This document shows, in pieces, positions 20,301 through 28,340 of a stretch of 64,000 nucleotides of DNA. The position numbers and the translations under genes are program-made. The stretch comes from Anaerolinea thermophila. GTDB lineage: Bacteria; Chloroflexota; Anaerolineae; Anaerolineales; Anaerolineaceae. Numbering within the stretch: position 1 is the first letter of the stretch; each line of letters begins with the position of its first letter. Below the pieces are notes generated by a model. It was given only the letters and a program-made list of their open reading frames with translations, made no database searches and was not told the DNA's origin. The stretch spans positions 241,199 to 305,198 of the forward strand of contig NZ_DYHZ01000004.1 in assembly GCF_020723905.1 (NCBI RefSeq), read 5' to 3'.

Positions 20301-21018
20301 CGTACAACCCCCGGCGGGCGTTCAGGCGGATGCGGATTAAATCGGCAAACATGGCGTAGGAGTCGCGCAGGACGCGAATCTTGCTCTCGGCGTTGTAGTA
20401 CCACGGGATGGGCACTTCCACCACGCGGTAGCCCATGCGCCGGGCAATGAAGAGCACCTCGACGTCAAATGTCCAGCCGTGCAGGGTCTGCAGGGGGAAG
20501 ATGCGATCGGCAATGTCGCCGCGGAAGCACTTGAAGCCGCACTGGGTATCCTGCAAGCCGGGCAGTGCCACCCAGCGCACCAGCGTGTTGAAGCCGCGCC
20601 CGATGATGTGGCGCAGGATGGGCTCGTGGTAGCGCACCGCGCCGGGGGCTTCGCGCGAGGCAATGGCAATTTCCACATCGGGCAGGGCGGGAGGGATGAA
20701 GCGGGAGATCTGCTCCACGGGCATGGAGAAGTCCACATCGCAGAACATGCGGTACTGTCCGTGCGCCGCCAGCATGCCGCGCTGAACGGCTAAGCCCTTG
20801 CCGCGCCGCTCGTCGGTGAGGGGAACGATATAGGGAAAGCGTGCGGCGTACTCTGCCAGCACCTCGCGGGTGCGGTCGGTACTGCCGTTTTCCACCACCA
20901 CCACCTCAAAGGCAAACGGTTGAGCGGAAAGGAAGGCGTGGAGACCCTCCAGCGCCGGGGGGAGACGGTGTTCTTCGTTGTGGGCGGGAAGGATGATGGA
21001 GAGGAAAGGGGCGCTCAC
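20278..21018 (-). CDS. Family 2 glycosyltransferase (dolichyl-phosphate glucosyltransferase-like)
   Basis: 246 aa, soluble GT-A fold. FLSIILPAHNEEHRLPPAL and VVVENGSTDRT are the nucleotide-sugar binding region; FCDVDFSMPVEQI supplies the metal-binding acidic motif (DVD); GFKCFRGD and GWTFDVEVL are the acceptor-side motifs seen in DPG-synthase-like enzymes. It probably transfers a sugar to a lipid phosphate carrier at the cytoplasmic membrane face. Operon partner of rnhB by overlap. Confidence 0.87.
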   Translation of the reverse strand: MSAPFLSIILPAHNEEHRLPPALEGLHAFLSAQPFAFEVVVVENGSTDRTREVLAEYAARFPYIVPLTDERRGKGLAVQRGMLAAHGQYRMFCDVDFSMPVEQISRFIPPALPDVEIAIASREAPGAVRYHEPILRHIIGRGFNTLVRWVALPGLQDTQCGFKCFRGDIADRIFPLQTLHGWTFDVEVLFIARRMGYRVVEVPIPWYYNAESKIRVLRDSYAMFADLIRIRLNARRGLYDGAPAPR

Positions 21019-21045
21019 GGTTGCCTGCCCGGCGATACCCGCCCG

Positions 21046-21369
21046 TTACAGAATGGGGACGCCCTTGAGCACATCCCGCGCTTCGGCAGTGTCGCCATCG
21101 CCACAGCGCACCCATTCAGCGCCGTTGTGGGAGACGAGGGTGACCGGCGCGCCCAACTCAAATTGATTGCCCCAGGGGGCAAGACGTTTGCCGCTGTAGA
21201 TCACCTGCCGGGCGCGCAGGCGCTGGATCAGTTCCTCGCGGCGCACCAGAATGTGATCGCCATACACGGCGCCCCGACGTTCATGGAGACGGACGAAATC
21301 AATCTTCCCCTCAGGGGTGTAATGGACGGCTTCGACAACTGCATCCACTTTGCGGGGTGCCTTTCCCAT
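21046..21369 (-). CDS. Small conserved-looking protein of unknown function
   Basis: 107 aa, start chosen at ATG 21369 (MGKAPRKVDAVVEAVHYT) because the frame upstream runs into the tRNA-Pro gene. Beta-rich and charged (DAVVEAVHYTPEGKIDFVRLH, then ILVRREELIQRLRARQVIY), with no signal or membrane segment. The pattern suggests a small beta-barrel domain. No family recognised. Ends 27 bp before the glycosyltransferase start and may be the first gene of that unit. Confidence 0.55.
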   Translation of the reverse strand: MGKAPRKVDAVVEAVHYTPEGKIDFVRLHERRGAVYGDHILVRREELIQRLRARQVIYSGKRLAPWGNQFELGAPVTLVSHNGAEWVRCGDGDTAEARDVLKGVPIL

Positions 21370-21437
21370 AAGGCTTCCATGCTCCTGTCTGGATATGAAT
21401 TCAACCGCCAGCAAACCCGGCGGTTGGTTGAATTCAG

Positions 21438-21511
21438 TCGGGGTGGGCGGATTTGAACCGCCGACCACATGCCCCCAATGCACGTGCGCTACCGGACTGC
21501 GCTACACCCCG
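21438..21511 (-). tRNA. tRNA-Pro (anticodon UGG)
   Basis: Full cloverleaf on the minus strand: 7-bp acceptor stem (CGGGGTG/CACCCCG), D-arm GCGC...GCGC, anticodon stem CGTGC/GCATG with loop ATTGGGG (anticodon TGG), T-arm GGCGG TTCAAAT CCGCC and discriminator A. The CCA end is not encoded. Confidence 0.95.
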
Positions 21512-21582
21512 GGCATGTACGAGTATAATCCGAATCGGGCGAAACCGTCAAGAAGCCCTTAAGAAGGGGGAAGAAGAGGCTT

Positions 21583-22290
21583 TTAGCGCAGGGAACCGGT
21601 ATGCAACGGCTTTGCTGACAGGTCTTCATTCCAGCGCCGGCTCACCCGTTTATGAATATACCAGGTATACGGCAATCCAAGATTGGTTTCAATGAGTGAA
21701 TTTACAACAACAGGCTGCCAGAGAGGCGGGCGGATGCCGTTAATCAGCAGTGCGGCTTCCCAGGCAAATTGAACGCCAATGCCGATTGCCAGCAACCAGA
21801 GGATGTTTACTTTTTCTCCTCCCTTCAGGTTTCGAAAGACGATAAAGGCATAGCCGATACAAAGAATCAGCGCCATGACGCCGTGATAGGACCCTGTGCC
21901 GCGCGAGATGGTTATTTCCGGAAACCCGCCCCCGAAGTTATGACTCAACTGCCCAACGGTGATCCACCCCAGGATGGGTAAAAGGGACCATTCGACCGCA
22001 TGACCATCGCCGTCCAGTAAAAGCCATATCCATGCGAAATTGGTAAACCCATAACTCATGCTCAACCACAGCAGGAACCAGAAAGGATCTGCGCCGTAAA
22101 CCTCTCGTGTGCCGAGAAGTTTGTAGAAAATCCCGAAATCAACCAGAAAATAGACCACACCCGCCAGCAGTCCCACAATGACAGCCAGCCTTCGTCTAAA
22201 GTAAAGCAGGAAAGCGGCAAAAAACAATAACCAGATGATGTCAAGGAAGATATAAAGCGAACTGAATGTCCGTGAAACGGTAAAATCCAT
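21583..22290 (-). CDS. Integral membrane protein of unknown function
   Basis: 235 aa with six to seven hydrophobic segments, e.g. FLDIIWLLFFAAFLLYF, LAVIVGLLAGVVYFLVDFG and NILWLLAIGIGVQFAWEAAL. Aromatic-rich, with a conserved-looking GVMALILCIGYAFIVFRNLKG stretch. No transporter or enzyme motif. Start at 22290 after AGGAGAAAC. It begins an AT-richer patch (21.5-24.1 kb) whose composition differs from the flanking genes, suggesting acquisition by transfer. Confidence 0.65.
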   Translation of the reverse strand: MDFTVSRTFSSLYIFLDIIWLLFFAAFLLYFRRRLAVIVGLLAGVVYFLVDFGIFYKLLGTREVYGADPFWFLLWLSMSYGFTNFAWIWLLLDGDGHAVEWSLLPILGWITVGQLSHNFGGGFPEITISRGTGSYHGVMALILCIGYAFIVFRNLKGGEKVNILWLLAIGIGVQFAWEAALLINGIRPPLWQPVVVNSLIETNLGLPYTWYIHKRVSRRWNEDLSAKPLHTGSLR

Positions 22291-22314
22291 CTGTTTCTCC
22301 TGCGGGTATCTGCC

Positions 22315-22996
22315 TTAACTGCGGAGATTCTGCATGAGTTTAATAGCCGTGGCAATCTCTACATTGAGGGTATCGCCGTTATGTTTTCCATACCTCGTGA
22401 TTTGAAGAGAATCCCCAAAAGCATCCATTGCAATGCCTGCATCCAGGGAGGAAAAGATTTGCACCCGTTCCGCATTGAAAAAGGTTTCAGCCTCTTCCTG
22501 GTTTTCGCCAAGCAAGATGAATTTTCGGTCAAATTCCGGGAAGGCGGTTAGATGGACACGTTGCAATCCTCTGAAGTTGGAAGCCCATCCAATCATGGAA
22601 TCCGCAAGCCTGTTCATGATGTTGCCCAGTCTGTCATCCAGGTCTGGCATTTGCATCAGGGCAAAATGGGGCAGTCGTAAGAATGGAGAAACTGCAACCA
22701 ATCGATCTTCCAGTTTCATATCGCTGTTCAAGACCCCATCATAGAGATATAAATCCCCGTCCAGGGTCTTTTTTTTGACTTATACGGATGATTTGCAGGT
22801 TTGCTGTATCGTTATGCTGCAAGGCGCGAATGCGGTTAAAGAGTTCTTGCGGTGGAGATTCAAGGGGATGAAAACCCAGTTGCTTCCGGCGGATTTCTCC
22901 CGGGTCCACTCTTTCTTTACGCAGTACGCCCAGTACAATCAGAATGGCAACAAAAATGATCAGTGTGAGCACAATAACAAGGAGGGAAGAATTCAT
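22315..22996 (-). pseudogene. Single-anchor protein gene split by a frameshift in an A8 run
   Basis: Two abutting minus-strand frames, 22739-22996 (85 aa, N-terminal membrane segment SLLVIVLTLIIFVAILIVLG) and 22315-22731 (138 aa), join into one protein of about 226 aa if one base is removed from the run of eight A (T8 at 22769-22776 on the plus strand). With seven A the reading continues SQKKTLDGDLYLYDGVLNSD into the second frame with no stop. So this is one gene with a +1 homopolymer indel. It may be an inactivated gene, a sequencing error, or a slippage-regulated gene; the sequence alone cannot say. The function of the cytoplasmic or extracellular domain is unknown. Confidence 0.8.
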
Positions 22997-23005
22997 AAGA
23001 CAGGT

Positions 23006-24070
23006 TTATTTTTCACTCTCGCCTTTTAATCCATGTTTTTCAATGGCTTGTGTTACTTTAGTTAGCCACGCAAACAACCACTCGATTTCCTTCTCTGAGA
23101 ATTTTCGATTTATCTGGCACTTTAATTCTCTACCTGCGGGCTGAAATAGACCAGAATTCTGTGCTTCTTCAAATAAAGCCTGCAGTTCTTGTTCTGAAAT
23201 ATCTATTTTGCCTGATAAACCGCCGCGTCCAAAAAGAGCCGTATATATGGATTGCTGAAACACAGATGTTGGTGGATACCCAAAACAAAAAACCACGTGA
23301 TTACCGGATAAATTGACATTCAGTGAGAAACCCTTAATGCCCCAGTGAATTGGAAACGATTTCGATTTCGCCCATGTCAGCAATTTTTCAAAAATGAATC
23401 TACCGTTTGCGTCTACCGAATTGAAAAAGGCTTTTTCAGAAATTCGGGGCAATGAACCCGATGTGATAGTAGAAATATTATCTGCTTCGTTCCCAACGAC
23501 GATATTTGTGGAAAACAACCTTAATCCGTCATCGGCTTTGTAAAAGGTAAACTCTACACAGGTGACCCTTACGCCTTTTTTTCGCAGGAAAGTGGACGTT
23601 TGACGAATTTCGGGTGTGATTTTTTGACCAATAATTACAATCCGCTGCTCTTTATTGAATACAACTGCTTCGTCAGTGTCTAAATGGAAATACTCATGAT
23701 GATACTGGGCAAGATTTATGACTTCATCACCTGCATATTTTCTGAAAATTTCGTCCAACTGCTCATAGCCTAATTTTTCAACAAAGGACAGGTACTCAAG
23801 AGCCTGTACCAGCGTTTCTCGGGGAGTGCGGTTTCTCTTCAGTTCGATAACGACTGAATTGCCCTCTTTGTCGATGGCGAGCAGGTCAATAAACCCCCCA
23901 AGATTTGTTGCAACCTGTCGCCCAATCATTAACAAATTGCCGTTTTCAATGATCTTATCTGGATTATTTTCAAGCCAGGTTTCTAAAACGGATTCATGGT
24001 GTTCATCATGAAATCCAATCTCAGCACATTCTATAAACTTATCATCGGGTGTGATACTGTATATTTTCAT
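23006..24070 (-). CDS. PD-(D/E)XK nuclease-domain protein (NucS/DUF91-like)
   Basis: 354 aa, start ATG 24070 after a GAGGAG site. The N-terminal half has the nuclease core: GGFIDLLAIDKEGNSVVIEL then KR, placing Asp62, Glu76 and Lys78 in the D-x(n)-E-x-K pattern, followed by RTPRETLVQALEY, the helix typical of NucS/DUF91 proteins. The C-terminal half (about 200-354) is unrecognised. Stands alone with no methyltransferase or other defence gene beside it. Visibly AT-richer than the neighbours, in line with horizontal acquisition. Possible roles are mismatch- or defence-related DNA cleavage (inference). Confidence 0.75.
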   Translation of the reverse strand: MKIYSITPDDKFIECAEIGFHDEHHESVLETWLENNPDKIIENGNLLMIGRQVATNLGGFIDLLAIDKEGNSVVIELKRNRTPRETLVQALEYLSFVEKLGYEQLDEIFRKYAGDEVINLAQYHHEYFHLDTDEAVVFNKEQRIVIIGQKITPEIRQTSTFLRKKGVRVTCVEFTFYKADDGLRLFSTNIVVGNEADNISTITSGSLPRISEKAFFNSVDANGRFIFEKLLTWAKSKSFPIHWGIKGFSLNVNLSGNHVVFCFGYPPTSVFQQSIYTALFGRGGLSGKIDISEQELQALFEEAQNSGLFQPAGRELKCQINRKFSEKEIEWLFAWLTKVTQAIEKHGLKGESEK

Positions 24071-24210
24071 CGGCTCCTCGAATTTCAAAGATAACGGTTT
24101 CCCTTACCCGATAAGCCATCCTTCCCAATTAAATTACTGCTGAAAACCACACGTTTATCCGAAAAAACATGAACTATTCTGTTTTTCCGGAAGATCGTTA
24201 CTCCTCTTTT

Positions 24211-25008
24211 CTACCCTACCGCAAGGCGGCGGTAGGTGTCGCAGCGTTCGCACGTTTCCCGCTGGCACAGCAGCGCCAGGGGATCCTGCCAGATGACCTC
24301 GCGCAGGCGCTCCAGCATGGGCGCCAGCGGGATGACCTGTACCACCGCCCGGGCAATGCTTGCGCGGCGGGTGAGGTCTTCCAGCAGAGGGGCGGCGGCG
24401 TCGAAGCCGTCGGAACAGCCGGGAAAGCCGGGGCATTCCCACACCCCCCGGGGGGTGAGCGCCCAGCGGATGAAGCCCTGCCTGCCAGCCAGCGCCTCGG
24501 CGTAGTGGATGCTGGTGTTGACGGTGTGGTTCACCCCGATCAGCACCACCTCGCCGTCCATCTTTGTCAGCGCGCCGATGGGCGCCAGCGGCTCCGCCAG
24601 GGTTTGCGCGGCAAGCACCTCCTCCAGCCCGATGCCCGCAAACGAGAGGATGGGATGCATGGAGCGCTGTGCCTGCGGGTGACGGCGCACCGTCTCTGCC
24701 AGAATGCCCATCAGCGGGTCGGCGGGCATGTCGGGAAGGAAGAACTCTGCCATCTGATTCAGGTCTTTGCCCGAGCCGTAGGTCAAGCCGTTGTTTTCCG
24801 GTCCAGCCTCGGGGATGATCATGGTCCTGTAGGTGAAGGCAGGCGTCATCACCCGCCCGCTGACGGCGAGCAGGGCGCCCAGCAGGGTATCGGCGCCGCC
24901 GCGAATCTCCTCTCCAAACGAGGAGAGCGAAGCGTGCACCAGAACGGGTTGCCGGGGTGAAAGCCCCAGCGAGCGAAACGTCTGAACCAGATCGCGGAAT
25001 GAGAGCAT
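24211..25008 (-). CDS. AAC(3)-family (Antibiotic_NAT) N-acetyltransferase-like protein
   Basis: 265 aa. Matches the aminoglycoside 3-N-acetyltransferase fold: VLVHASLSSFGEEIRGGADT near the N-terminus, VMTPAFTYRTM, HPILSFAGIG and VLIGVNHTVNTSIHYAE (catalytic-type His). The family includes true resistance enzymes and metabolic paralogues; nothing here shows which. The C-terminus has a CQRETCERC cluster, unusual for the family and possibly metal-binding. It lies 27 bp after the SDR gene and may share its transcript. Confidence 0.75.
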   Translation of the reverse strand: MLSFRDLVQTFRSLGLSPRQPVLVHASLSSFGEEIRGGADTLLGALLAVSGRVMTPAFTYRTMIIPEAGPENNGLTYGSGKDLNQMAEFFLPDMPADPLMGILAETVRRHPQAQRSMHPILSFAGIGLEEVLAAQTLAEPLAPIGALTKMDGEVVLIGVNHTVNTSIHYAEALAGRQGFIRWALTPRGVWECPGFPGCSDGFDAAAPLLEDLTRRASIARAVVQVIPLAPMLERLREVIWQDPLALLCQRETCERCDTYRRLAVG

Positions 25009-25035
25009 GTGATTTTCCTCCCCGGGGTTAATGCG

Positions 25036-25707
25036 TTATGCCCAGTCGCCGGTATTATCCACCTCGAACAGCGTGCCGGGTTCAGCCTGGGTGTGACCGT
25101 GCAGGATTTGTGCCGCTAGTTGCGCCGTAATCAACGCGCCGCGCGGGTTGACGCTTTCCAGACACAGCCCCAGCACGCGGATGCCCAGCGGCGCCAGTTC
25201 GGCGGCAGAGCGGGTGAGCGCGCGCAAGCCCGCCTGACTGGCGGCAAAGGCGGATTTTCCCGCCCCGGGCGGACGCGCCCCGCCGCCGGTGATGACGTGC
25301 AGGATGGTGCCGCCGCGCCCTTCCTCGCGCCAGATGCGTCCCAGCGCCTGAAGCATGAGGAACGGACCGCCGATGTTGCTTTCCAGCGTGCGCTGGAAGT
25401 CCCACTCGTCCAGTTCCAGAATGCCCGCAGTGGGCTGTGCCAGCGGGCAGTTTACCAGCGCGTCCAGCGTCTCCCAGCGTTCCAGCACCTCGTCAATCAG
25501 CATGCGCACCGCCAGCCCTTTGGAGGGGTCGGCAACGTGGGTGGAGACCTCTGCCCCCTGTGCCTGCACCAGCGCCGCCGTCTCTTCCAGCCCCATGGGG
25601 GTCAGGTCGGTCAGCGCCAGGCGCGCGCCGGGTTCCGCCAGCGCCAGAGCAATGGATTTTGCCGGTTCGCGCCCGGCTGAGGTGATTAAAACTGTCAGCG
25701 GGCTCAT
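25036..25707 (-). CDS. Degenerate short-chain dehydrogenase/reductase-like protein
   Basis: 223 aa with a Rossmann SDR layout (VLITSAGREPAKSIALAL, LALTDL, LDALVN, IGGPFLMLQALG). Key residues are changed: the TGxxxGxG cofactor loop reads TSAGREPAK, the NAG motif reads NCP (86-88) and the catalytic YxxxK reads FAASQ (Phe154, Gln158). It therefore probably lacks normal SDR activity and may bind a ligand or act as a subunit. The start overlaps the beta-galactosidase stop by 4 bp, so it is coupled to GH35. Confidence 0.75.
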   Translation of the reverse strand: MSPLTVLITSAGREPAKSIALALAEPGARLALTDLTPMGLEETAALVQAQGAEVSTHVADPSKGLAVRMLIDEVLERWETLDALVNCPLAQPTAGILELDEWDFQRTLESNIGGPFLMLQALGRIWREEGRGGTILHVITGGGARPPGAGKSAFAASQAGLRALTRSAAELAPLGIRVLGLCLESVNPRGALITAQLAAQILHGHTQAEPGTLFEVDNTGDWA

Positions 25708-27455
25708 CCTAACTCCGCATGGTTGCGAAATTCCACCACCGGACGGTGCAGATCATCCAGTTCCAGCACCACGATTTCGTTTTCGCCTTCTTTCAGCAGG
25801 GGGGCAGGCACGTAGAGCGTCTTCTGCGGTCCGCGCTTCCAGTAACGCCCGATGTTGAAGCCGTTGATCCACACCACCCCTTTGGTCCATCCCGGCAGGG
25901 CAAGGAAGGTATCGGCGGGTTTTCCGGGAATGGTCCAGGTGCCGCGCAGGAAGGCTGGAAATTCTTCCGGCTCACCGGGCAGATAACGGATGGCGGAGAG
26001 GTCATCCAGCGGCAGGGGATAAACCGTCCAGCCGAACAGCCACTGCTGACCCAGCAAAACCCCCTCGGTGATGCCCTTGCGGTCGGCAAGGTCGGGACCG
26101 TAGTTGACCCGTCCCATGTTCTCCACCAGAATGCGCAGGCGCACTCCCTGATCAATGACCGAGAAGGACAGCGGTCGGGCGTGATTTTCGCGCTCGACGA
26201 TGCCCACCAGGTCGTTATCCACAAAGACATGCCCGCGGTCGTGCAGTCCGCGGATGATCAGGCGGGCTTCTTCGCGGGGACCGGTCAACTGGGTCTCGTA
26301 GAGGATGAAGCCGTAGTTCTGGTCGTACATCTCCATGGGCAGGGGGGCGGTGCTGTACTCGGGGGTGGAGAGCGCATCCACCTGCGCAAGCAGGGGCGCC
26401 CACTCCTCCAGTTCCACCTTGCCGTAGGCTTCCCGGTGCACCGGTGCAAAGTCGGGCATTTTGGGCAGGTCCACGTACCTGCCGATGACCTCGCGCAGGG
26501 CGTGGTACTTGGGGGTGATCTCGCCGTACTCGTTGAGCGGGGCGTCGTAGTCGTAACTGGTCACCGTGGGGGCGTAACCGGGAGAGGGGAAGGCGTTGGC
26601 GCCGTTCATGAAGCCGAAATTGGTGCCGCCGTGGAACATGTACAGGTTGACCGAAGCACCCTCGGAAAGTAAATCATCCAGCACGCGGGCAACCTCTCCC
26701 CCCGAGCGGGTGTGATGGCGCTCGCCCCAGTGGTCAAACCAGCCGTCCCAGAATTCCGCCACCAGCAGGGGACCGGTGGTCTGGTACTCGCGCAGTTTGT
26801 CGAAGGCGTCGCCCGGGCGGTTGCCGAAGTTCACCGCCCTGAAGAGGTGCGGCAGACCGCCGTACTGCATCATTTCGTCGCTGACGCCGTCGGCGGTGAA
26901 GAGGAACACGTCTACCCCGCACTGGCGCAGGAGTTCTTCCAGATATTTGATGTAGCGGGTATCGTTGCCGTAACTGCCGTATTCGTTTTCCACCTGCATG
27001 GCAATGATGGGACCGCCGCGGGTGCTTTGCAGGGGCACAAGCCGGCGCATCAACTGGCTGAAGTAGGCTTCCACTGCATCCAGATAGGGCTGGTACATAC
27101 AGCGCAGTTTCATCTGCGGGTCTTTGAGAAGCCATGCCGGCAGACCGCCCATCTCCCACTCGGCGCAGATGTAGGGACCCGGGCGCACGATGACGTACAG
27201 TCCCAGTTCGCCTGCCAGTTCAATGTAGCGTTCGATATTCAGCCAGTCGCCGAAATGAAATTCCCCCTCATGAGGCTCGTGCAGATTCCATGCAATGTAG
27301 GTCTCCACCGTATTGAGCCCCATGGCTTTGAGTTTGAGCAAACGGTCTTTCCAGTACGCCGGGTGCACGCGAAAGTAATGCATTGCCCCGGCGAGAATAC
27401 GGAAGGGCTCTCCGTCTAACTCAAAATGGTCATCCTCGATTGTTAAAGTGGACAT
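25704..27455 (-). CDS. Family 35 glycoside hydrolase (beta-galactosidase)
   Basis: 583 aa. GH35 signatures: ILAGAMHYFRVHPAYW, GLNTVETYIAWNLHEP, RPGPYICAEWEMGGLPAWL, the acid/base in QVENEYGSYG, the nucleophile in LVAEFWDGWFDHWG and FHGGTNFGFMNGAN. C-terminal beta-sandwich with the conserved GVVWINGFNIGRYW. No signal peptide, so it hydrolyses beta-galactosides (short galacto-oligosaccharides) in the cytoplasm. First gene of an apparent GH35-SDR-acetyltransferase unit. Confidence 0.95.
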   Translation of the reverse strand: MSTLTIEDDHFELDGEPFRILAGAMHYFRVHPAYWKDRLLKLKAMGLNTVETYIAWNLHEPHEGEFHFGDWLNIERYIELAGELGLYVIVRPGPYICAEWEMGGLPAWLLKDPQMKLRCMYQPYLDAVEAYFSQLMRRLVPLQSTRGGPIIAMQVENEYGSYGNDTRYIKYLEELLRQCGVDVFLFTADGVSDEMMQYGGLPHLFRAVNFGNRPGDAFDKLREYQTTGPLLVAEFWDGWFDHWGERHHTRSGGEVARVLDDLLSEGASVNLYMFHGGTNFGFMNGANAFPSPGYAPTVTSYDYDAPLNEYGEITPKYHALREVIGRYVDLPKMPDFAPVHREAYGKVELEEWAPLLAQVDALSTPEYSTAPLPMEMYDQNYGFILYETQLTGPREEARLIIRGLHDRGHVFVDNDLVGIVERENHARPLSFSVIDQGVRLRILVENMGRVNYGPDLADRKGITEGVLLGQQWLFGWTVYPLPLDDLSAIRYLPGEPEEFPAFLRGTWTIPGKPADTFLALPGWTKGVVWINGFNIGRYWKRGPQKTLYVPAPLLKEGENEIVVLELDDLHRPVVEFRNHAELG

Positions 27456-27556
27456 AGGGATTTCTTCTTTATGCCTTTATCCAGAGAAATGTGTACCCTT
27501 ATTTTAACGTAAGTTTGGCTCCAGTTGACGCCCATTCGGGGAAATGGGGGCAAAAT

Positions 27557-28288
27557 TCAGGGGGAAACATTGTCTGAGTCGGTGGGCAGGCAGGTGGGGA
27601 TGCCGTTCTGCAGGGTTTCGGTGTTCAGGTTCATGCCGAAGTACGGCGAGGGGTCGAGGGTGTTGGCGATTTCCCGCTCGTCGAGAAAGCGTCCGGTGCC
27701 GTCGTCGCGCACGATGGAGAAATGCAGGTGTACGCCCACCGGCGTGCCCGGGGTGCCGGAGAAGTTGCCCTGATAGCCCAGCAGAGTGCCCGCTTCCACA
27801 AAGACTTCCTGCGTGCCCGGCGGGAAGGCAGGGTCAATCAGGGGGGTGCCCTGCGGGTCTGCCAGATGGGTGTAGTAGGTCCAGATCTGCCGGTCCGGCT
27901 GGAGCGGGTCGCGGGGGATGCGGATGATCAGGCTGGAGCGCCACTCGGGCAGACGCGTCAGATAGCCGGAGGCGGCGGCGTATACGGGGGTTTCTCCCGG
28001 GGCGGTGCCGCCGAAGATGTCCAGCCCGGTGTGATGATGTCCCGGACGGAAGGAATCATTCCACACGTAGCCGATAAAGCCGCGCGTGGGCAGGCGGAAG
28101 GAGGCGCCCGGGCACTGCGTGCCGGCGTCCAGCGCCCAGTCGGCGTGGGCTGAGGGGTTGCGGATGAAGGAAATCACCCGCTGGTCGCGGGTGGAACTGC
28201 CCTGCACGGTGCGGCGAATTGCCCACGCGCCCAGAGCGGCGGCGGCAAAGGCGGCAAGGATGAGCAAGAAAAACAGGACTTTGCGCAT
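27557..28288 (-). CDS. Secreted or anchored M23 family metallopeptidase
   Basis: 243 aa. N-terminal hydrophobic segment (VLFFLLILAAFAAAALGAWAI) serves as signal or anchor. The M23 zinc motifs are present: HHTGLDIFG (His and Asp ligands) and HLHFSI (His ligands), with GTLLGYQGNFSGTPGTP between. Likely a peptidoglycan endopeptidase or a LytM-type activator outside the membrane. Between the GH35 gene (100 bp away) and the miaB terminator; probably its own transcript. Confidence 0.85.
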   Translation of the reverse strand: MRKVLFFLLILAAFAAAALGAWAIRRTVQGSSTRDQRVISFIRNPSAHADWALDAGTQCPGASFRLPTRGFIGYVWNDSFRPGHHHTGLDIFGGTAPGETPVYAAASGYLTRLPEWRSSLIIRIPRDPLQPDRQIWTYYTHLADPQGTPLIDPAFPPGTQEVFVEAGTLLGYQGNFSGTPGTPVGVHLHFSIVRDDGTGRFLDEREIANTLDPSPYFGMNLNTETLQNGIPTCLPTDSDNVSP

Positions 28289-28290
28289 GG

Positions 28291-28326
28291 AGAAAAAAAG
28301 CCGCGCAGGGCAGGCGCCCGGCGCGG
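28291..28326 (-). terminator. Rho-independent terminator after miaB
   Basis: On the minus strand a GC-rich hairpin (28301-28326; CCGCGC pairs with GCGCGG, with inner GGGC/GCCC) is followed by CTTTTTTTCT. It lies 15 bp past the miaB stop. Confidence 0.85.
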
Positions 28327-28340
28327 TGTTCCTCAGAAAT

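Noticed and set aside
21438-24150. tRNA-Pro followed by an AT-rich accessory patch, suggesting an integrative island
   Set aside because: The patch lies on the 5' side of the tRNA, there is no repeat of the tRNA 3' end, and no integrase is present.
24211-25008. Calling the AAC(3)-like gene an aminoglycoside resistance determinant
   Set aside because: The family is broad and the gene sits in a sugar-metabolism unit. Nothing in the sequence shows antibiotic specificity.
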